Source of the DNA: DASQPR01 sp963724705
GTDB taxonomy: Bacteria > Actinomycetota > Actinomycetes > Mycobacteriales > Micromonosporaceae
Reading direction: 5' to 3'
DNA: 64,000 nucleotides
Assembly (NCBI GenBank): GCA_963724705.1
Contig: CAVRVS010000006.1
Coordinates: 496,001-560,000, forward strand
Shown here piece after piece: positions 36,598-47,399 of the stretch (its first letter is position 1; each line of letters opens with the position of its first letter). Below the pieces are notes generated by a model that searched no databases, was not told the DNA's origin, and was given only the letters and a program-made list of their open reading frames with translations. The translations under genes and the position numbers were made by a program.

Positions 36598-38792
36598 TCA
36601 TGAGGTGGCCGACTGGATCGCCGTGATCGCAACCGTGTTGACGATGTCCGCGACGGTCGCTCCGCGGGATAGGTCGTTGACCGGCTTGCGCAGACCTTGC
36701 AGGACCGGTCCGACCGCGACGGCGCCGGCCGAGCGCTGGACAGCCTTGTAGGTGTTGTTGCCGGTGTTGAGATCGGGAAAGATCAACACCGTTGCGCGCC
36801 CGGCGAGCGGGCTGTCCGGCGCCTTCGCTGCGGCGACGGTGGGATCGACGGCGGCGTCGTACTGGATGGGTCCGTCCACGAGCAGGTCGGGTCGCCGCCG
36901 CCGGACGAGCTCGGTCGCTGTGGCGACTTTCTCGACATCGACGCCGTGGCCGGACGTGCCGGTGGAGTAGGACAGCATGGCTATCCGCGGTTCGATGCCG
37001 AACGCGGCCGCGGTCGTCGGCCGAGGAGATGGCGATGTCGGCCAGTTGCCCCGGGTCGGGATCGGGGTTGATCGCGCAGTCGCCGTAGACGAGCACCTGG
37101 TCGGCCAGGCACATGAAAAAGACCGATGACGCTGCGGACAGCCCGGGCACGGTCTTGATGATTTCGAACGCGGGCCGGATGGTGTCGGCGGTCGGGTGGG
37201 CGGCGCCGGACACCATCGCGTCGGCGTAGCCGCGGTGGACCATCATGGTGCCGAAATAGTTCGGATCGGCGAGCCGGTCGCGGGCCGCCTCGATGGTGAC
37301 GCCCTTGGCCGCGCGCATGGTGGCGTACGCGGCGGCGAACTCGTCGCGCCACGGCGATGTCGCCGGATCGATCACGGCCGCGCCGTCGAGGGTCAGGGCG
37401 AGTTCGCGGATGCGGCGCCGGATGTCGTCGACGGGACCGAGCAGGGTCAGCGTCGCAGACGCCGCGGCGGAGCAGGATCTCGGTGGCCCGCAGGATGCGT
37501 TCCTCGGTGCCCTCGGGCAGCACGACGTGGCGGCGTAGGGCCCGCGCCCGGGAGATCAGTTCGTACTCGAACATCAGCGGCGTGACCCGCACCGAGCGGG
37601 CGATGTCCAGCCGCCGGGCCAGTTGTGCGGTGTCGACGGATGATTCGAAGGCGCCGAGCGCGGCGTCGACTTTGCGGGAGTTGTCCACGGAGAGTCGACC
37701 TTCGACCGCGGCGACCCGGGCGACGGTGTCGAACGTGTCGGACGCGACGACGCAGACCGGCAGATTGCCGCCGAGCCGATCGACCAGGGCGAGAACGCGT
37801 TTGTCCGGCTCGATGCCCAGCGTGAGCATGATGCCGGCCAGGGTCACCTGCCCGGCCACGTGCACGCTGTACGCGGCGACGATCAGGTCGGCCCGGTCAC
37901 CCGGCGCGATGACCAGCGCACCGTCGCGGAGATGGTCCAGAAATGTGGGTACGGTCGCGCCACCGACCACGACCGACAGGACGTCGCGGGCGTACGCCTC
38001 GGCTCCGCCGAGCAGACGGGTGGCGTGCAGCGCGTCGCTGACCTCGGCGACGGTCGGCGCCGACACGGCCGCGACGTCCGGGATCGCGAAGACAGGGACG
38101 CCATCGAGATCACCGACGCTGGCTACCGCCGCGTTGCCGGTCGACTCGTCTACCCGGTTCGCGATGACGGCGACCTGGGTCGTGTGCAGGTCGACGAGCG
38201 TGTGGAAGGCGGTCCGGATCGACGCCGCGACGGCCGCCGCGTCGCGGCCGTGCGCGTCGATGACGGGCAGTACGGTGGCGTGCATTTCGGTGGCGAGGCG
38301 GGCGTTGAGCGCCAACTCGTCGGCCAGGCCGTTGCCGTCGCGGGTGTCGCCGCCGTCGCGGCCGAAGTCGGTGCCGATCACGACGGCCGCGTCAGCTTGT
38401 TCGTCGACGATCCGGAAGGCGTCGACGATGCGTTCGACGAGGTCGTTCACGCGGCCGGCGGCGATCAGCTCGATCGCCTCGGTGTAGGTGGCACCGAACC
38501 CGACCGCGGCGAGGTGGTAGCGGGTGCGTAGAAGGTCGAGCATCGGATCGGGATCGGTGCGCACCAGCGGCCGGAACGCACCGAGGCGGCGTACCCGGCG
38601 GGACAGCAGTTCGGCTACCCCGAGCGCCACCGTCGCTCGGCTGCTGCCGGGCTCCACTCCCGTGACGTAGACGGTGCTGGCCACCGGCACACCGTACGCC
38701 TCGGCGACCGCTGGTCGCGGTCGGCCGATGGCGACGTCGGAATGGGCGGGGGCGGCCGGCGGCACGGCGGCAGGTCGCTGGCGTTGGTTCAT
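36598..38792 (-). pseudogene. pta: Phosphate acetyltransferase (Pta), frameshifted twice
   Basis: Three frames make one Pta of about 730 aa. Residues about 30-350 are the P-loop-like/DRTGG regulatory part (VYVTGVEPGSSRATVALGVA). The PTA domain starts RRHVVLPEGTEERILRATEI. Near 37450 the frame slips by one extra base into LTLLGPVDDIRRRIREL, then reads NYFGTMMVHRGYADAMVSGA. Near 37015 it slips again into AAAFGIEPRIAMLSYSTGTS and ends at 36598. Pta interconverts acetyl phosphate and acetyl-CoA. Its ATG overlaps the stop of the CBS gene (ATGA), so the two are translationally coupled. Both slips have the sense of one inserted base, so assembly error is possible. Confidence 0.82.
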
Positions 38793-39224
38793 CGGGCCAG
38801 CTGCGCGATCATGTCACTGCCGGTGACGATCCCGACGACGACACCGCCGGCGTCGACGACGGCGACCGCGTCGGTGCCGATCGCGCGCATGGCGCGGGCG
38901 GCGTCGAGTACGTGCGCGCCCGGCCCGACGATCGCTGGCCCGGCCTCCATCGCCGGTCGCAGCCGTGACCCGGGACAGGCAACTCGGATCGGCGGCCCAC
39001 GCGGCGGCGATCGCGCGGTCCGACAGGATCCCGATGAATCGACCGCTGTCGTCCACGATGGCGAGATGGCGTACGGCCGAGCGCACCATCGTCGGCAGGG
39101 CGACGCCGAGGGGCGTCGATGCCCCTACGCATTGCACCGGGCTGCTCATGACGGTCGTGACCCGGCGGCGTGCCGCGTTGACGCCGCTGGTCGGGTCGTG
39201 CGGGTCGATGTAGATCGCTTTCAT
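38789..39224 (-). pseudogene. CBS-domain pair protein, frameshifted
   Basis: The first CBS motif is MKAIYIDPHDP, TTVMSSPVQCVGASTPLGVA and VRHLAIVDDSGRFIGILSDR. Near 38965 one extra base moves the frame to AMEAGPAIVGPGAHVLDAAR, GTDAVAVVDAGGVVVGIVTG and the end SDMIAQLAR. The intact product would be about 145 aa, like M. tuberculosis Hrp1 (Rv2626c), a DosR-regulon CBS protein. GGAGGAGCC precedes the ATG. It overlaps pta by 4 bases. CBS pairs usually bind adenosyl nucleotides, so it may sense energy state. Confidence 0.8.
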
Positions 39225-39290
39225 GGCTCCTCCGATCACCGGTGTCGCTGTCGTCGGCGGTGGCATCTGCATTCGATGTTGCCGACCTGA

Positions 39291-40001
39291 TCAGGAGTCG
39301 GTCAGGGCCGGACGGCATCCGCGGCGGGGGTCCGAGGGCCCGTTTGGTGTTTCGGGTGTCGGCGGTCGTGGCGGTCGGGGCGCGACCGGCACCTCGGCTA
39401 TCGGGTCGGCGTCGCGGCGCGCGGCGGCGGCGGCGGGATCGTGATGTCCGGTGAAGTAGGCGATGCGCCGGCGAGCGTGCCGATGGCTGCGGCGCGGTAG
39501 AGGCTGGCGGGGCTCGTGGTCGGCTGCCTTGTAGAACGCCCACTTTCCGACCTCGACCAGCGCCAGGTAGGCGAGCACCAGGCCGCACAACGCCGCGAAG
39601 AACGCGCCCGGCAGTGGCTGGAAGCCGAGCAGGTGCGACAACGGTGACGCGGGCAGTAGCACGCCGACGGCGACCACGGTCAGGGCGGACAACGTCAGGG
39701 CGAGGCTGGGCCGGCTGCGGAAGAACGGCACGCGCTTGGTACGGATCGCGAAGATGATCAGCGTCTGGGTGGCGAGCGACTCCACGAACCAGCCGGACCG
39801 GAACAGGGCCGGGCCGGCGTGGAAACCCCACGCCATGATCCCGAAGGTGACGAAGTCGAACAGCGAACTGAACGGGCCGAAGTAGAACATGAACCGGCGG
39901 ATAAACGCGATGTCCCAATGCGACGGCCGGCGCAGCTGCTCGGCGTCGACGTTGTCGGTCGGAATCGCCAGCCGGCTCGAGTCGTAGAGCAAGTTGTCAT
40001 C
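39291..40001 (-). pseudogene. mgtA: C-terminal fragment of a Mg2+-type P-type ATPase
   Basis: The frame opens with NLLYDSSRLAIPTDNVDAEQ and continues DIAFIRRFMFYFGPFSSLFD and FGIMAWGFHAG. This is the TM6-TM10 region of MgtA-type pumps, with GWFVESLATQTLIIFAIRTK and PFFRSRPSLALTLSALTVVA. About 700 N-terminal residues, including the phosphorylation site, are absent; homology begins abruptly at about 40001. A long Arg/Pro-rich tail after KWAFYKAADHEP suggests the true stop was lost or the tail is non-functional. No start codon with a ribosome site is present. Confidence 0.75.
39305..39318 (-). promoter_or_regulatory. DevR-like box upstream of CBS-pta
   Basis: GGGCCGGACGGCAT lies 81 bases before the CBS start at 39224, inside the tail of the mgtA fragment. 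Confidence 0.5.
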
Positions 40002-40130
40002 ATTGCGGCCCGCCGACCGGGGCGCCCGGACTATCGTTCATGGCCTGTGCCCCTTTTGCGACATGGATCTGCGTGATTCGTGCAAGCTCTCGTGGCCGAC
40101 ACATGAGGTCGTGGGATTCGTCGGCAACGG

Positions 40131-40670
40131 CTACGGCCGCTGCGGCGATGTCGGTTCTGAGCGGTCCGACGAGCGCAGCGATTCCTCGGCGGCGAATGCG
40201 ACGGCGCGGGCCAGCCGGCCAGCGCCACGGGCGCGGGCCATGGCGGGTACGGGTGCGATCAGGACCGGGCACCGCGCGTGGCGGGCACAGTAGCGGGCGA
40301 CGGCGGCGCTCCAGGCACGCGTCAGATGGTGCGAGCCCGAGCCCCCGATGACCAGCAGGTCAGCTTCATTGTCGGCCGAGGCGACCAGCACCGGTCCGGG
40401 TGACCCCTCGTGCACGGTGATCCGCACGGTCACGTCCCGCGGCATTCCACCGAGTGCATCGGTGAACGCGGCGCCGACCTCCGCGACCGCCGTCTCTGCG
40501 AGCGCCGAGCGCCACCACGCCTCGCGCGGTGCGTTCACGCTGTACGCACGCACGGCAATGATGGGGGCACCGAGCTCGCGAGCCTGCGCAACGGCGTACC
40601 GCAGCGCTTGATATCCGCCGAGTGACCGGCACACTCCGACAACGACACGTCCGGGTTCCGAACCGGCCAT
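40131..40670 (-). CDS. Universal stress protein with degenerate ATP loop
   Basis: The 179-aa protein starts MAGSEPGRVVVGVCRSLGGY and has a UspA core. The loop reads LVIGGSGSHHLTRAWSAAVA, where the final G-S/T of the usual signature is lost, so ATP binding is doubtful. A 40-residue tail rich in Arg/Ala/Ser follows PCPVLIAPVPA-like sequence. The start at 40670 has GGAGGTGG upstream; the frame further upstream runs into the DevR boxes. It is divergent from the tandem USP at 40971, and the two share a 300-base control region. Confidence 0.8.
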   Translation of the reverse strand: MAGSEPGRVVVGVCRSLGGYQALRYAVAQARELGAPIIAVRAYSVNAPREAWWRSALAETAVAEVGAAFTDALGGMPRDVTVRITVHEGSPGPVLVASADNEADLLVIGGSGSHHLTRAWSAAVARYCARHARCPVLIAPVPAMARARGAGRLARAVAFAAEESLRSSDRSEPTSPQRP

Positions 40671-40807
40671 GACAACCACCTCCGATGCTGAGACCAGAGT
40701 CGTGCGCACGCCCGACGGGGCGCCAGGGTCAGCCGACCTACTGCGGCGGGCCGTTCGTCCTGCTGTCCGAACCGATGGTCGCTCCCGACGCGCTGCCCGG
40801 CCGCCTC

Positions 40808-40854
40808 GGGACCTTTGGCCCATCCCAGGCGGCGTCGGCCGGGACCTCTGCCCC
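40808..40854 (+). promoter_or_regulatory. Two DevR boxes in the divergent USP control region
   Basis: GGGACCTTTGGCCC (40808-40821) is a near-ideal box; GGGACCTCTGCCCC (40841-40854) is a second. They lie 117-163 bases upstream of the plus-strand gene and could also serve the minus-strand one. Confidence 0.7.
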
Positions 40855-40970
40855 TACCGCGAACCGGCGCGGCGGCCGATCGTGGACGGTAGCGGCAGCT
40901 CTCGATCCTCGCGGGGGTGAGCGCACCGCCACGACCAACGGCTCCGAGACGATCGTGGAGGGACTCCGAC

Positions 40971-41888
40971 ATGGGTCAGCCGCAAGCGACGGCGACGAAA
41001 GTCGACCGCCTCCCGCCGATCGTCGTGGGCATCGACGGCACGGCGGCGAGTTGGGATGCGGTGGCCTGGGCCGAACAGGACCTCGCGCACCGCTCGACGG
41101 ACGCCGGGCCGAGGCGTCTGGTCATGTGCCGGGTCTATCCGCCCGACACGCCGGAGTCACGGCTACCCAACCCCCCGGACATGGCCTGGCTCGCGCTGCT
41201 CGACCCGGGGCTATATCGACGGCTACGCGCGATCCGTCAGCGGCTTCCCGTCGACGACATCGTCCTGGAGGTGTCCGCGGGAAGCCTTCCCACCCATCTC
41301 CTCGCGCGTGCCGCGCCGGGGATTGTCACCGTGCTCGCCGCACCTGCCCGCGACATCGCTGCCGCGACACGGGTGGCCGCGCACGCTCGTGGCGTCGTCG
41401 TCGCGGTCCGCCCGACCACGCCCCCGATCGACGTGACCGCTGGCGCGTTCGCCGGCCATGTCATCGTCGGCGTCGACGGCGGCCCGTCGTCGCGTGCCGC
41501 CGTACGGTTCGCGTTCGACTACGCCGCGCGTCACCATCGTCCGATTGCGGCCGTACACGCGGACGCAGTCGACCCGGCCGGCGCCTGGATCGACGACAAG
41601 AACGCGCAGGTCCACCTGATGCCGCACGCGTTCGACCTTGACCTGCTCGAGGGCGCCGTCATGGCTGCACATCAGGCGTACCCGGATGTCCGAGTGCGCC
41701 GTTTCGTGCTCCGCGAACACGCCGCGTCGGCCCTCGTCAGCGCGTCATCGGGCGCGGTGATGGTCGTCGTCGGAGACCGCGGGCGCAACGCGGTGGCCCG
41801 GCGTGTGCTGGGGTCGGTCAGTCGTCACGTCATCCGCCAGGCTCACTGCAGCGTCGCGGTCGTGCATGACACGGGAGGCTCATCATGA
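40971..41888 (+). CDS. Universal stress protein, tandem domain
   Basis: The 305-aa protein starts MGQPQATATKVDRLPPIVVG. Domain 1 (about 15-145) lacks the ATP-signature glycines (VLAAPARDIAAATRVAAHAR). Domain 2 (about 160-300) keeps VGVDGGPSSRAAVRFAFDYA and GDRGRNAVARRVLGSV. One functional and one degenerate domain is common in dormancy Usps. GGAGGG is 9 bases upstream of the ATG. Its TGA overlaps the ATG of the next gene by four bases (ATGA at 41885), so the two are translated together. Confidence 0.85.
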   Translation: MGQPQATATKVDRLPPIVVGIDGTAASWDAVAWAEQDLAHRSTDAGPRRLVMCRVYPPDTPESRLPNPPDMAWLALLDPGLYRRLRAIRQRLPVDDIVLEVSAGSLPTHLLARAAPGIVTVLAAPARDIAAATRVAAHARGVVVAVRPTTPPIDVTAGAFAGHVIVGVDGGPSSRAAVRFAFDYAARHHRPIAAVHADAVDPAGAWIDDKNAQVHLMPHAFDLDLLEGAVMAAHQAYPDVRVRRFVLREHAASALVSASSGAVMVVVGDRGRNAVARRVLGSVSRHVIRQAHCSVAVVHDTGGSS

Positions 41889-42860
41889 CAGTTCTACCGT
41901 CCATCGATGTCGACCTGTTCCGCAGCGCGGTCGCGGCGGCTATACGCGCGCCGTCGGTATACAACGTCCAGCCCTGGCGTTTCGCCCTCGTCGACGGCGC
42001 CATCGAGGTCCGCATCGACCCGTACCGGCTGTTGCCGGCCGCCGATCCGAGCCAGTGGGCGACGCGGATCGCGTGTGGTGCCGCCATCGCCAACATCGAG
42101 CTGTCGCTGGTCGATCGCCGGGGTGCGGGCCAAGACCCGGCTGTGGCCCCGATCCGGCGATGACCTCCTCGTCGCCACCATCAGCGCCGACGGCGCATGC
42201 GCGCCCTCACCGCGGCAACAGACGTTGGCGTCGGCGATCGCGCGACGACGCAGCAATCGGCGACCGTTCTCGGACGCGCCGGTTCCGGCCGACGCCCGGG
42301 CCCGGATCGTTGCCGCGGCCGAGGCAGCGGGCGGATGGCTGGTACTGGTCGACGACCGCACATCGGTCGCGAACCTGGCCGCGATCGTCCGCGACGCAGA
42401 GCAGCTGTTGCGCAGCGACGCCGACTACGTTGCCGAGATGCAAGCGTGGACCAGCCGCTACCACACCGAACAGGTCGGCATCCCCACCGACGCCGCCGGC
42501 ATCGCGCCCGAGCCACAGGACGTGCTCGCCATGCGCGACTACGGCGGCACGGAGCGGGCCGAGGGCCGCGACTTCGAACAAGAACCGCTGCTGGCCATCC
42601 TCGGGACGACCCGCGGCGGCCGCTACGACGATGTCGTCGCCGGCATGGCGCTGCAGATGGTGCTCCTGACCGCCACCGACGCCGGGCTGGCGGCATCGAT
42701 GCTGTCGCAGCCGATCGAGATCCCGCCGGCCCGCGACGAGCTTCGTCGCACGCTAGGCCGGCAGGGCACACCGCAAATGATCATCAGGTTGGGGTTCGGT
42801 CAGCCGACCACGAGCTCGCCCCGGCGACCAATCGACAGCGTCATCGACACCACAGACTGA
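41885..42860 (+). pseudogene. Acg-like nitroreductase-fold protein (2 of 5), frameshifted
   Basis: The first frame has VAAAIRAPSVYNVQPWRFAL and GAAIANIELSLVDRRGAG. Near 42120, in a GGGG run, one extra base moves the coding to RSGDDLLVATISADG, then RRRSNRRPFSDAPVPADAR, GMALQMVLLTATDAGLAASM and the end SVIDTTD. An intact product would be about 325 aa. Coupling to the upstream USP by ATGA indicates a dormancy operon. The VYN in place of VHN in the hallmark motif is unusual in the family. Confidence 0.8.
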
Positions 42861-43188
42861 CCACGTCCGGCTCGACGGCCAGTCGCACGTGGGCGTGTGG
42901 CGATGGCGACCGCCGAGCCTACCGCGGTGGTGCCGGACCTCATCGGGTCTCCCGCACCGCCGGCCGGCTACCGCGGGCCGACTGACGCCCGTGGTCATGA
43001 CAACGACCGCAGCAAACCCGCAGGCGGTGCCCGGCGCCGCGTGGTGGCCCAGGAAAGCGCTCATGTCCCGGTCGGCCAAACACTCCCCGTCAGCCTGAGT
43101 CCGCCCGTGTGCCGTGACCAACACATCGACGACCCGGGCCGATGCGGCCAGGTGGCCGCTGACGCGGCCTGCCGGTTGGCCGTGCGGG
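42861..43188. other. Gap between two convergent nitroreductase genes
   Basis: Open frames on both strands lack recognisable domains. Nothing is supported here. Confidence 0.4.
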
Positions 43189-44188
43189 TCATCCGAGGAT
43201 GGTGATCGTTTCGCTGGCCGGCAGCCGCGGGGTGTGCGGCGTGGCTTCCTGGTGGGGGTCGGCAATCCCCAGCCGCACGGCCAGCTGCGCGTAGCCGAGA
43301 CCGGAGAGCATGCGGTGCAACGCCTGTCGCGTGAACGCCTCCTCGACCGCCGCGGACAGGGGCAGCACCGCGATGTTGTGTACCGTCGCGTACAGCCAGA
43401 GAGCCGACAGCGCCTGACCGGCCTGGAGCCATGAGGTGGGCTCGTCGTCAGGCCCGTACAAGATCGCGTAAACGGCGGATGCGTCGTGCCCGGATCCCGT
43501 TGGCGCGGTGCCGGCGTGACCGAAGTCGCGGGAGGGGACGGTCGTCTGGGTGGGCTCGGCCGGGATGTTCGCGTCCGGCACCCCGGCGCCGGCTGGCCGT
43601 TGACCGCCGGTCCACGCGGCCAGTTCCTGCTGGGTCGCGGCGTCGTCGATTTCGTCGCGTTGCGCCCGAGCCGTGGCGGCCGCCAGATCGAGCACGTCCG
43701 TACGGCTGATCGGATGCAGACCCATGTCGTAGTCAGACGACGATTGCGCGCATCGCCGCGACATCGCTGCCCCGGATCGCCTGATCGAGCAGCGGCCGGC
43801 GGTCGGTGTGCCGGATCTGGATCGTATGCAACAGCCGCACCGCGGCATCGGTGACGACGGTGGGACCGGTGACCGTGATGCGGGCCAGATGAGTCGGGTC
43901 ACCCTTGCTCGGGAGGAGGTCGACGGCGGCGGCGAGTCCGTCGGCGGCGAGTGCGACCCGCGCGTGGTGCAGGGCCGCGCCGCAGCTGACCGTCAACAGC
44001 CGCCGATCCGGGTCAGCCACGTACAGCTGACGGCGAGTGTCGGCGTGCAGGTCGGCGACGTTGCCGCGCAGGCGCCACCGCCACGGCTGGGTGTTGTGGA
44101 TCGACGGTGCGCGTATGGCCACTGTCACCGCGTGGGCGAGCCGGTCGGTGATGTCGCCATCGACGTCGTGGACGTGAGAGATCTGCAT
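43189..44188 (-). pseudogene. Acg-like nitroreductase-fold protein (3 of 5), frameshifted
   Basis: The ATG at 44188 (AGGAGGCGGAC upstream) starts MQISHVHDVDGDITDRLAHA. The hallmark IRAPSIHNTQPWRWRL and SCGAALHHARVALAADGLAA follow. Near 43735 one extra base shifts the frame to DYDMGLHPISRTDVLDLAAA, RDFGHAGTAPTG and the end LPASETITILG. It is closest to the copy at 57451 (SIHNTQPWHWRV, RDFGHAGTLPTS), forming a subgroup distinct from copies 1, 2 and 4. It is divergent from devR, with DevR-like boxes between. Confidence 0.8.
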
Positions 44189-44267
44189 GTCCGCCTCCTG
44201 GGTCTCAGTCCTCCAGCGTCGCATCCCAGGCCGGGCTGGCCGGCAGTGCCGCTCGTCCCGACAGCAG

Positions 44268-44306
44268 GGGCCGATCGGGCTCTCGTGTGCACGGGCCGTT
44301 GGGCCC
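44268..44306. promoter_or_regulatory. DevR-like boxes between nitroreductase 3 and devR
   Basis: GGGCCGATCGGGCT (44268-44281) and GGGCCGTTGGGCCC (44293-44306) have centres 25 bp apart. The second lies 37 bases before the devR start, which suggests autoregulation. Confidence 0.6.
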
Positions 44307-44342
44307 TGCCCGTATCCGGCCGGGTGCGTGTAGAAACAGCAT

Positions 44343-44986
44343 GTGATCCGTGTCTTCCTGCTCGACGACCACGAGGTGGTCCGCCGAGGCATCGCTGACC
44401 TGCTGACCCAGGACGGCGACATCGAGATCGTCGGCGAGTCCGGTTCGGCCGTCGAAGCCGTGCACCGCATCCCGGCGCTGCACCCGGACGTCGCCATCCT
44501 CGATGCGCGGTTGCCCGACGGCAACGGCATCGACGTGTGTCGCGACGTCCGTGCGGTCGATCCGACGATCCAGGGCCTGATCCTCACCTCGTACGAGGAT
44601 GACGAAGCGCTGTTCTCGGCGATCATGGCCGGGGCGGCCGGCTACGTGCTCAAGCAGATCCGCGGGACCGATCTCGTCGACGCGGTCCGCCGCGTCGCGT
44701 GCCGGGCCAGTCGCTGCTCGACCCGGCCGTCACCGCCCGGGTGCTGGATCGGATCCGCAGCGGTGTCGAGCAGCCCAACGAACTCAAGTCGCTGACCGAT
44801 CAGGAGCGGCGCATCTTGGAGTACATCGCGCAGGGTCTGACCAATCACGAGATCGCGCAGAAGATGTTCCTGGCCGACAAGACGGTCAAGAACTACGTAT
44901 CCAGCGTCCTGGCCAAACTCGGACTGGAGCGGCGCACCCAGGCCGCCGTGCTGGCGACCCGGCTGCTCGGCAACAAAACGCGCTAA
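44343..44986 (+). pseudogene. devR: DevR/DosR-type response regulator, frameshifted
   Basis: The receiver domain starts MIRVFLLDDHEVVRRGIADL, with the phosphorylation Asp at residue 54 (AILDARLPDGNG) as in M. tuberculosis DosR, then LILTSYEDDEALFSAIMAGA. Around 44695-44702 the frame changes (VRRVA, then PGQSLLDPAVTARVLDRI). This slip has the sense of -1 or +2, unlike the others. The LuxR-type HTH LTNHEIAQKMFLADKTVKNY keeps the DNA-contacting Lys and Asn positions of DosR. Start is GTG at 44343 with no clear ribosome site. It should control the boxes listed throughout this region if intact in the cell. Confidence 0.85.
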
Positions 44987-44995
44987 GCCGCGGGT

Positions 44996-45026
44996 CGCGG
45001 CGTGCATCGAGCCGATGCACGCCGCG
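44996..45026. terminator. Bidirectional terminator between devR and xfp
   Basis: CGCGGCGTGCATCG and CGATGCACGCCGCG form a perfect 14-bp stem with a 3-base loop. It sits between the convergent stops at 44986 and 45035. Confidence 0.8.
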
Positions 45027-45034
45027 TCCCCGGA

Positions 45035-47399
45035 TTAACGGCCAGTCCAGGCCCAGTCGGTGACCTCGGGCAGATCCTCACCGGTCTGCCGGACGTAGTC
45101 ATGGTGTTCGGCCAGCTTGTCCACCATCGCCTGACGCACCGTCGCGGCCCGACGGGCCAGCCCGGGCACCCGGTCGATCACGTCGATGACCAGGTGGAAC
45201 CGGTCGAGGTCGTTGCGTACCAGCATGTCGAACGGGGTGGTGGTCGATCCTTCCTCCTTGTAGCCGCGCACGTGGATGTTGTCGTGTCCGGTGCGGCGGT
45301 AGGTCAGCCGGTGGATCAGCCACGGATAGCCGTGGTAGGCGAAGATGATCGGCCGGTCGGTGGTGAAGATGGCGTCGAACTCGGGGTCCGGCAGGCCGTG
45401 CGGGTGCTCCGATTCCGGTTGCAGCCGCATCGGGTCGACGACGTTGACCACCCGGATCTTCAGGTCCGGTAGGTGCCGGCGCAGCAGGTCGGTCGCGGCC
45501 AGGATCTCCAGCGTGGGTACGTCGCCGGCGGCCGCCAGCACGACGTCGGGGTCGCCGTCGTCGTTGCTGGCCCAGTCCCAGATGCCGAGGCCGCGGGCGC
45601 AGTGCCGGGCCGCGTCGTCGATGTCCAGCCAGGTCGGTGCCGGCTGCTTACCGGCGACGATGACGTTGACGTAGTCGCGGCTGCGCAGGCAGTGGTCGGC
45701 CACCGACAGCAGCGTGTTCGCGTCCGGCGGCAGGTAGACCCGTACCACCTCGGCCTTCTTGTTCATGACGTGGTCGATGAAGCCCGGGATCCTGGTGCGA
45801 GAAGCCGTTGTGGTCCTGCCGCCACACGTGCGAGGTGAGCAGGTAGTTCAGCGACGGGATGGATCGCCGCCAGTCCAGGCCGCGGATCACCTTCAGCCAC
45901 TTGGCGTGCTGGTTGACCATCGAGTCGACGATGTGCACGAACGCCTCGTAGCACGAGAACAGGCCGTGGCGGCCGGTGAGCAGGTAGCCCTCCAGCAGAC
46001 CTTGGCAGGTGTGTTCGGACAGGATCTCCATCACCCGGCCGTGGTCGGTCGAGGTGCTGATCGACGTCGAGCACCTGCGCCTGCCACGCTTTGCCGGTCA
46101 CGTCGAGGACGGCACCGAGCCGGTTCGACTCGGTCTCGTCGGGGCCGACGAGACGGAAGTTGCGGTAGGGCGCGTTGGCCGTCATCACGTCGCGCAGCCA
46201 TCCGCCGAGCACGCGGGTCGCCTCCGCGGTCTCGCCGGCCTTGACGCCGTAGGCGCGGAAGTCCGGCAACTCAAGGTCGCGCGGGTGCGCTCCGCCGTTG
46301 GTGTACGGGCTTGCGCTCATCCGCAATGCACCGCGTCGGTAGCCAGCCGACGACCTCGGGCCGCGGTGCGCCGCTCTCGTCGAACAGTTCCTCCGGCCGG
46401 TACGAGCGCATCCAGTCGACCAGCTGGCCGAGATGGGCGGCGTCGCTGCGGGCGGCGGTCAGCGGCACCTGATGGGCGCGCCAGGTGCCCTCGACCGGCA
46501 GACCGTCGACGACCTTCGGCCCGGTCCAGCCCTTCGGCGTCCGCAGCACGATCATCGGCCAACGCGGCCGTTCGGTGGCGCCGTCGACACGTGCGCGGCG
46601 TTGGATCGCCGCGATCTCGTCGAAGACCGTGTCCAGTGTTGCCGCGAGCAGTTGATGCACCGTCGCCGGGTCGTTGCCCGCCACCAGGTACGGCGTGTAG
46701 CCGTAGCCCGACAGCAGATCGGAGAGTTCGTCGTCGCCGATGCGGGCCAGCACGGTCGGGTTGGCGATCTTGTAGCCGTTGAGATGCAGGATCGGCAGGA
46801 CGGCGCCGTCACCGACCGGGTCGAGCAGCTTGTTGGCGTGCCACGACGCGGCGAGCGGGCCGGTCTCGGCCTCCCCGTCGCCGACGACACACGCGACAAC
46901 CAGGTTCGGGTTGTCCAGGGCGGCGCCGTACGCGTGCGAGAGCGAATAGCCGAGTTCGCCGCCCTCGTGGATCGAGCCGGGTGTTTCCGGTGACACGTGC
47001 GACGGAACGCCACCGGGGAACGAGAACTGCGTGAACAGCCGCTCCATACCGCGCTCGTCGCTGGACACCCGCGGGTACGATCTCGCTGTAGGTGCCGTCC
47101 AGCCAGGCGTTGGCGACCAGGCCCGGCCCACCGTGGCCGGGACCGGCGATGTAGACGACGTCCTGCTGCCGGGCCGCGATGATCCGGGACAGGTGGGTGT
47201 AGAGGATGTTCAGCCCGGGCGTGGTGCCCCAGTGGCCGAGCAGCCGCGGTTTGACGTGCTCCGGCTCGAGAGGCTCGCGCAGCAGCGGATTGTCCATGAG
47301 ATAGATCTGCCCGACAGACAGGTAGTTGGCCGCCCGCCAATGGGCGTCGAGCTGGACCAGTTCGGTGTCGGTCAGCGGGGTGCCGTCGACGATCCGCAT
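45035..47399 (-). pseudogene. xfp: Phosphoketolase (Xfp), four frameshifts
   Basis: Five consecutive frames spell one phosphoketolase of about 788 aa, the normal length. Blocks in order are TELVQLDAHWRAANYLSVGQ, GHWGTTPGLNILYTHLSRII and AGPGHGGPGLVANAW. They continue with FPGGVPSHVSPETPGSIHEG, VVGDGEAETGPLAASWHANK, MEILSEHTCQGLLEGYLLTG and GRHGLFSCYEAFVHIVDSMV. The slips lie near 47075, 46322, 46040-46076 and 45787, each in the sense of one extra base. The enzyme cleaves xylulose-5-P or fructose-6-P to acetyl phosphate, using thiamine diphosphate. AAGGAG precedes the ATG at 47399. It is the last gene of an apparent DUF6544-USP-xfp operon. Confidence 0.85.

Noticed and set aside
42753..43265. 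Minus-strand frame of 170 codons between two nitroreductase genes
   Set aside because: Some coding-like stretches but no recognisable domain, and it overlaps the ends of both neighbours.
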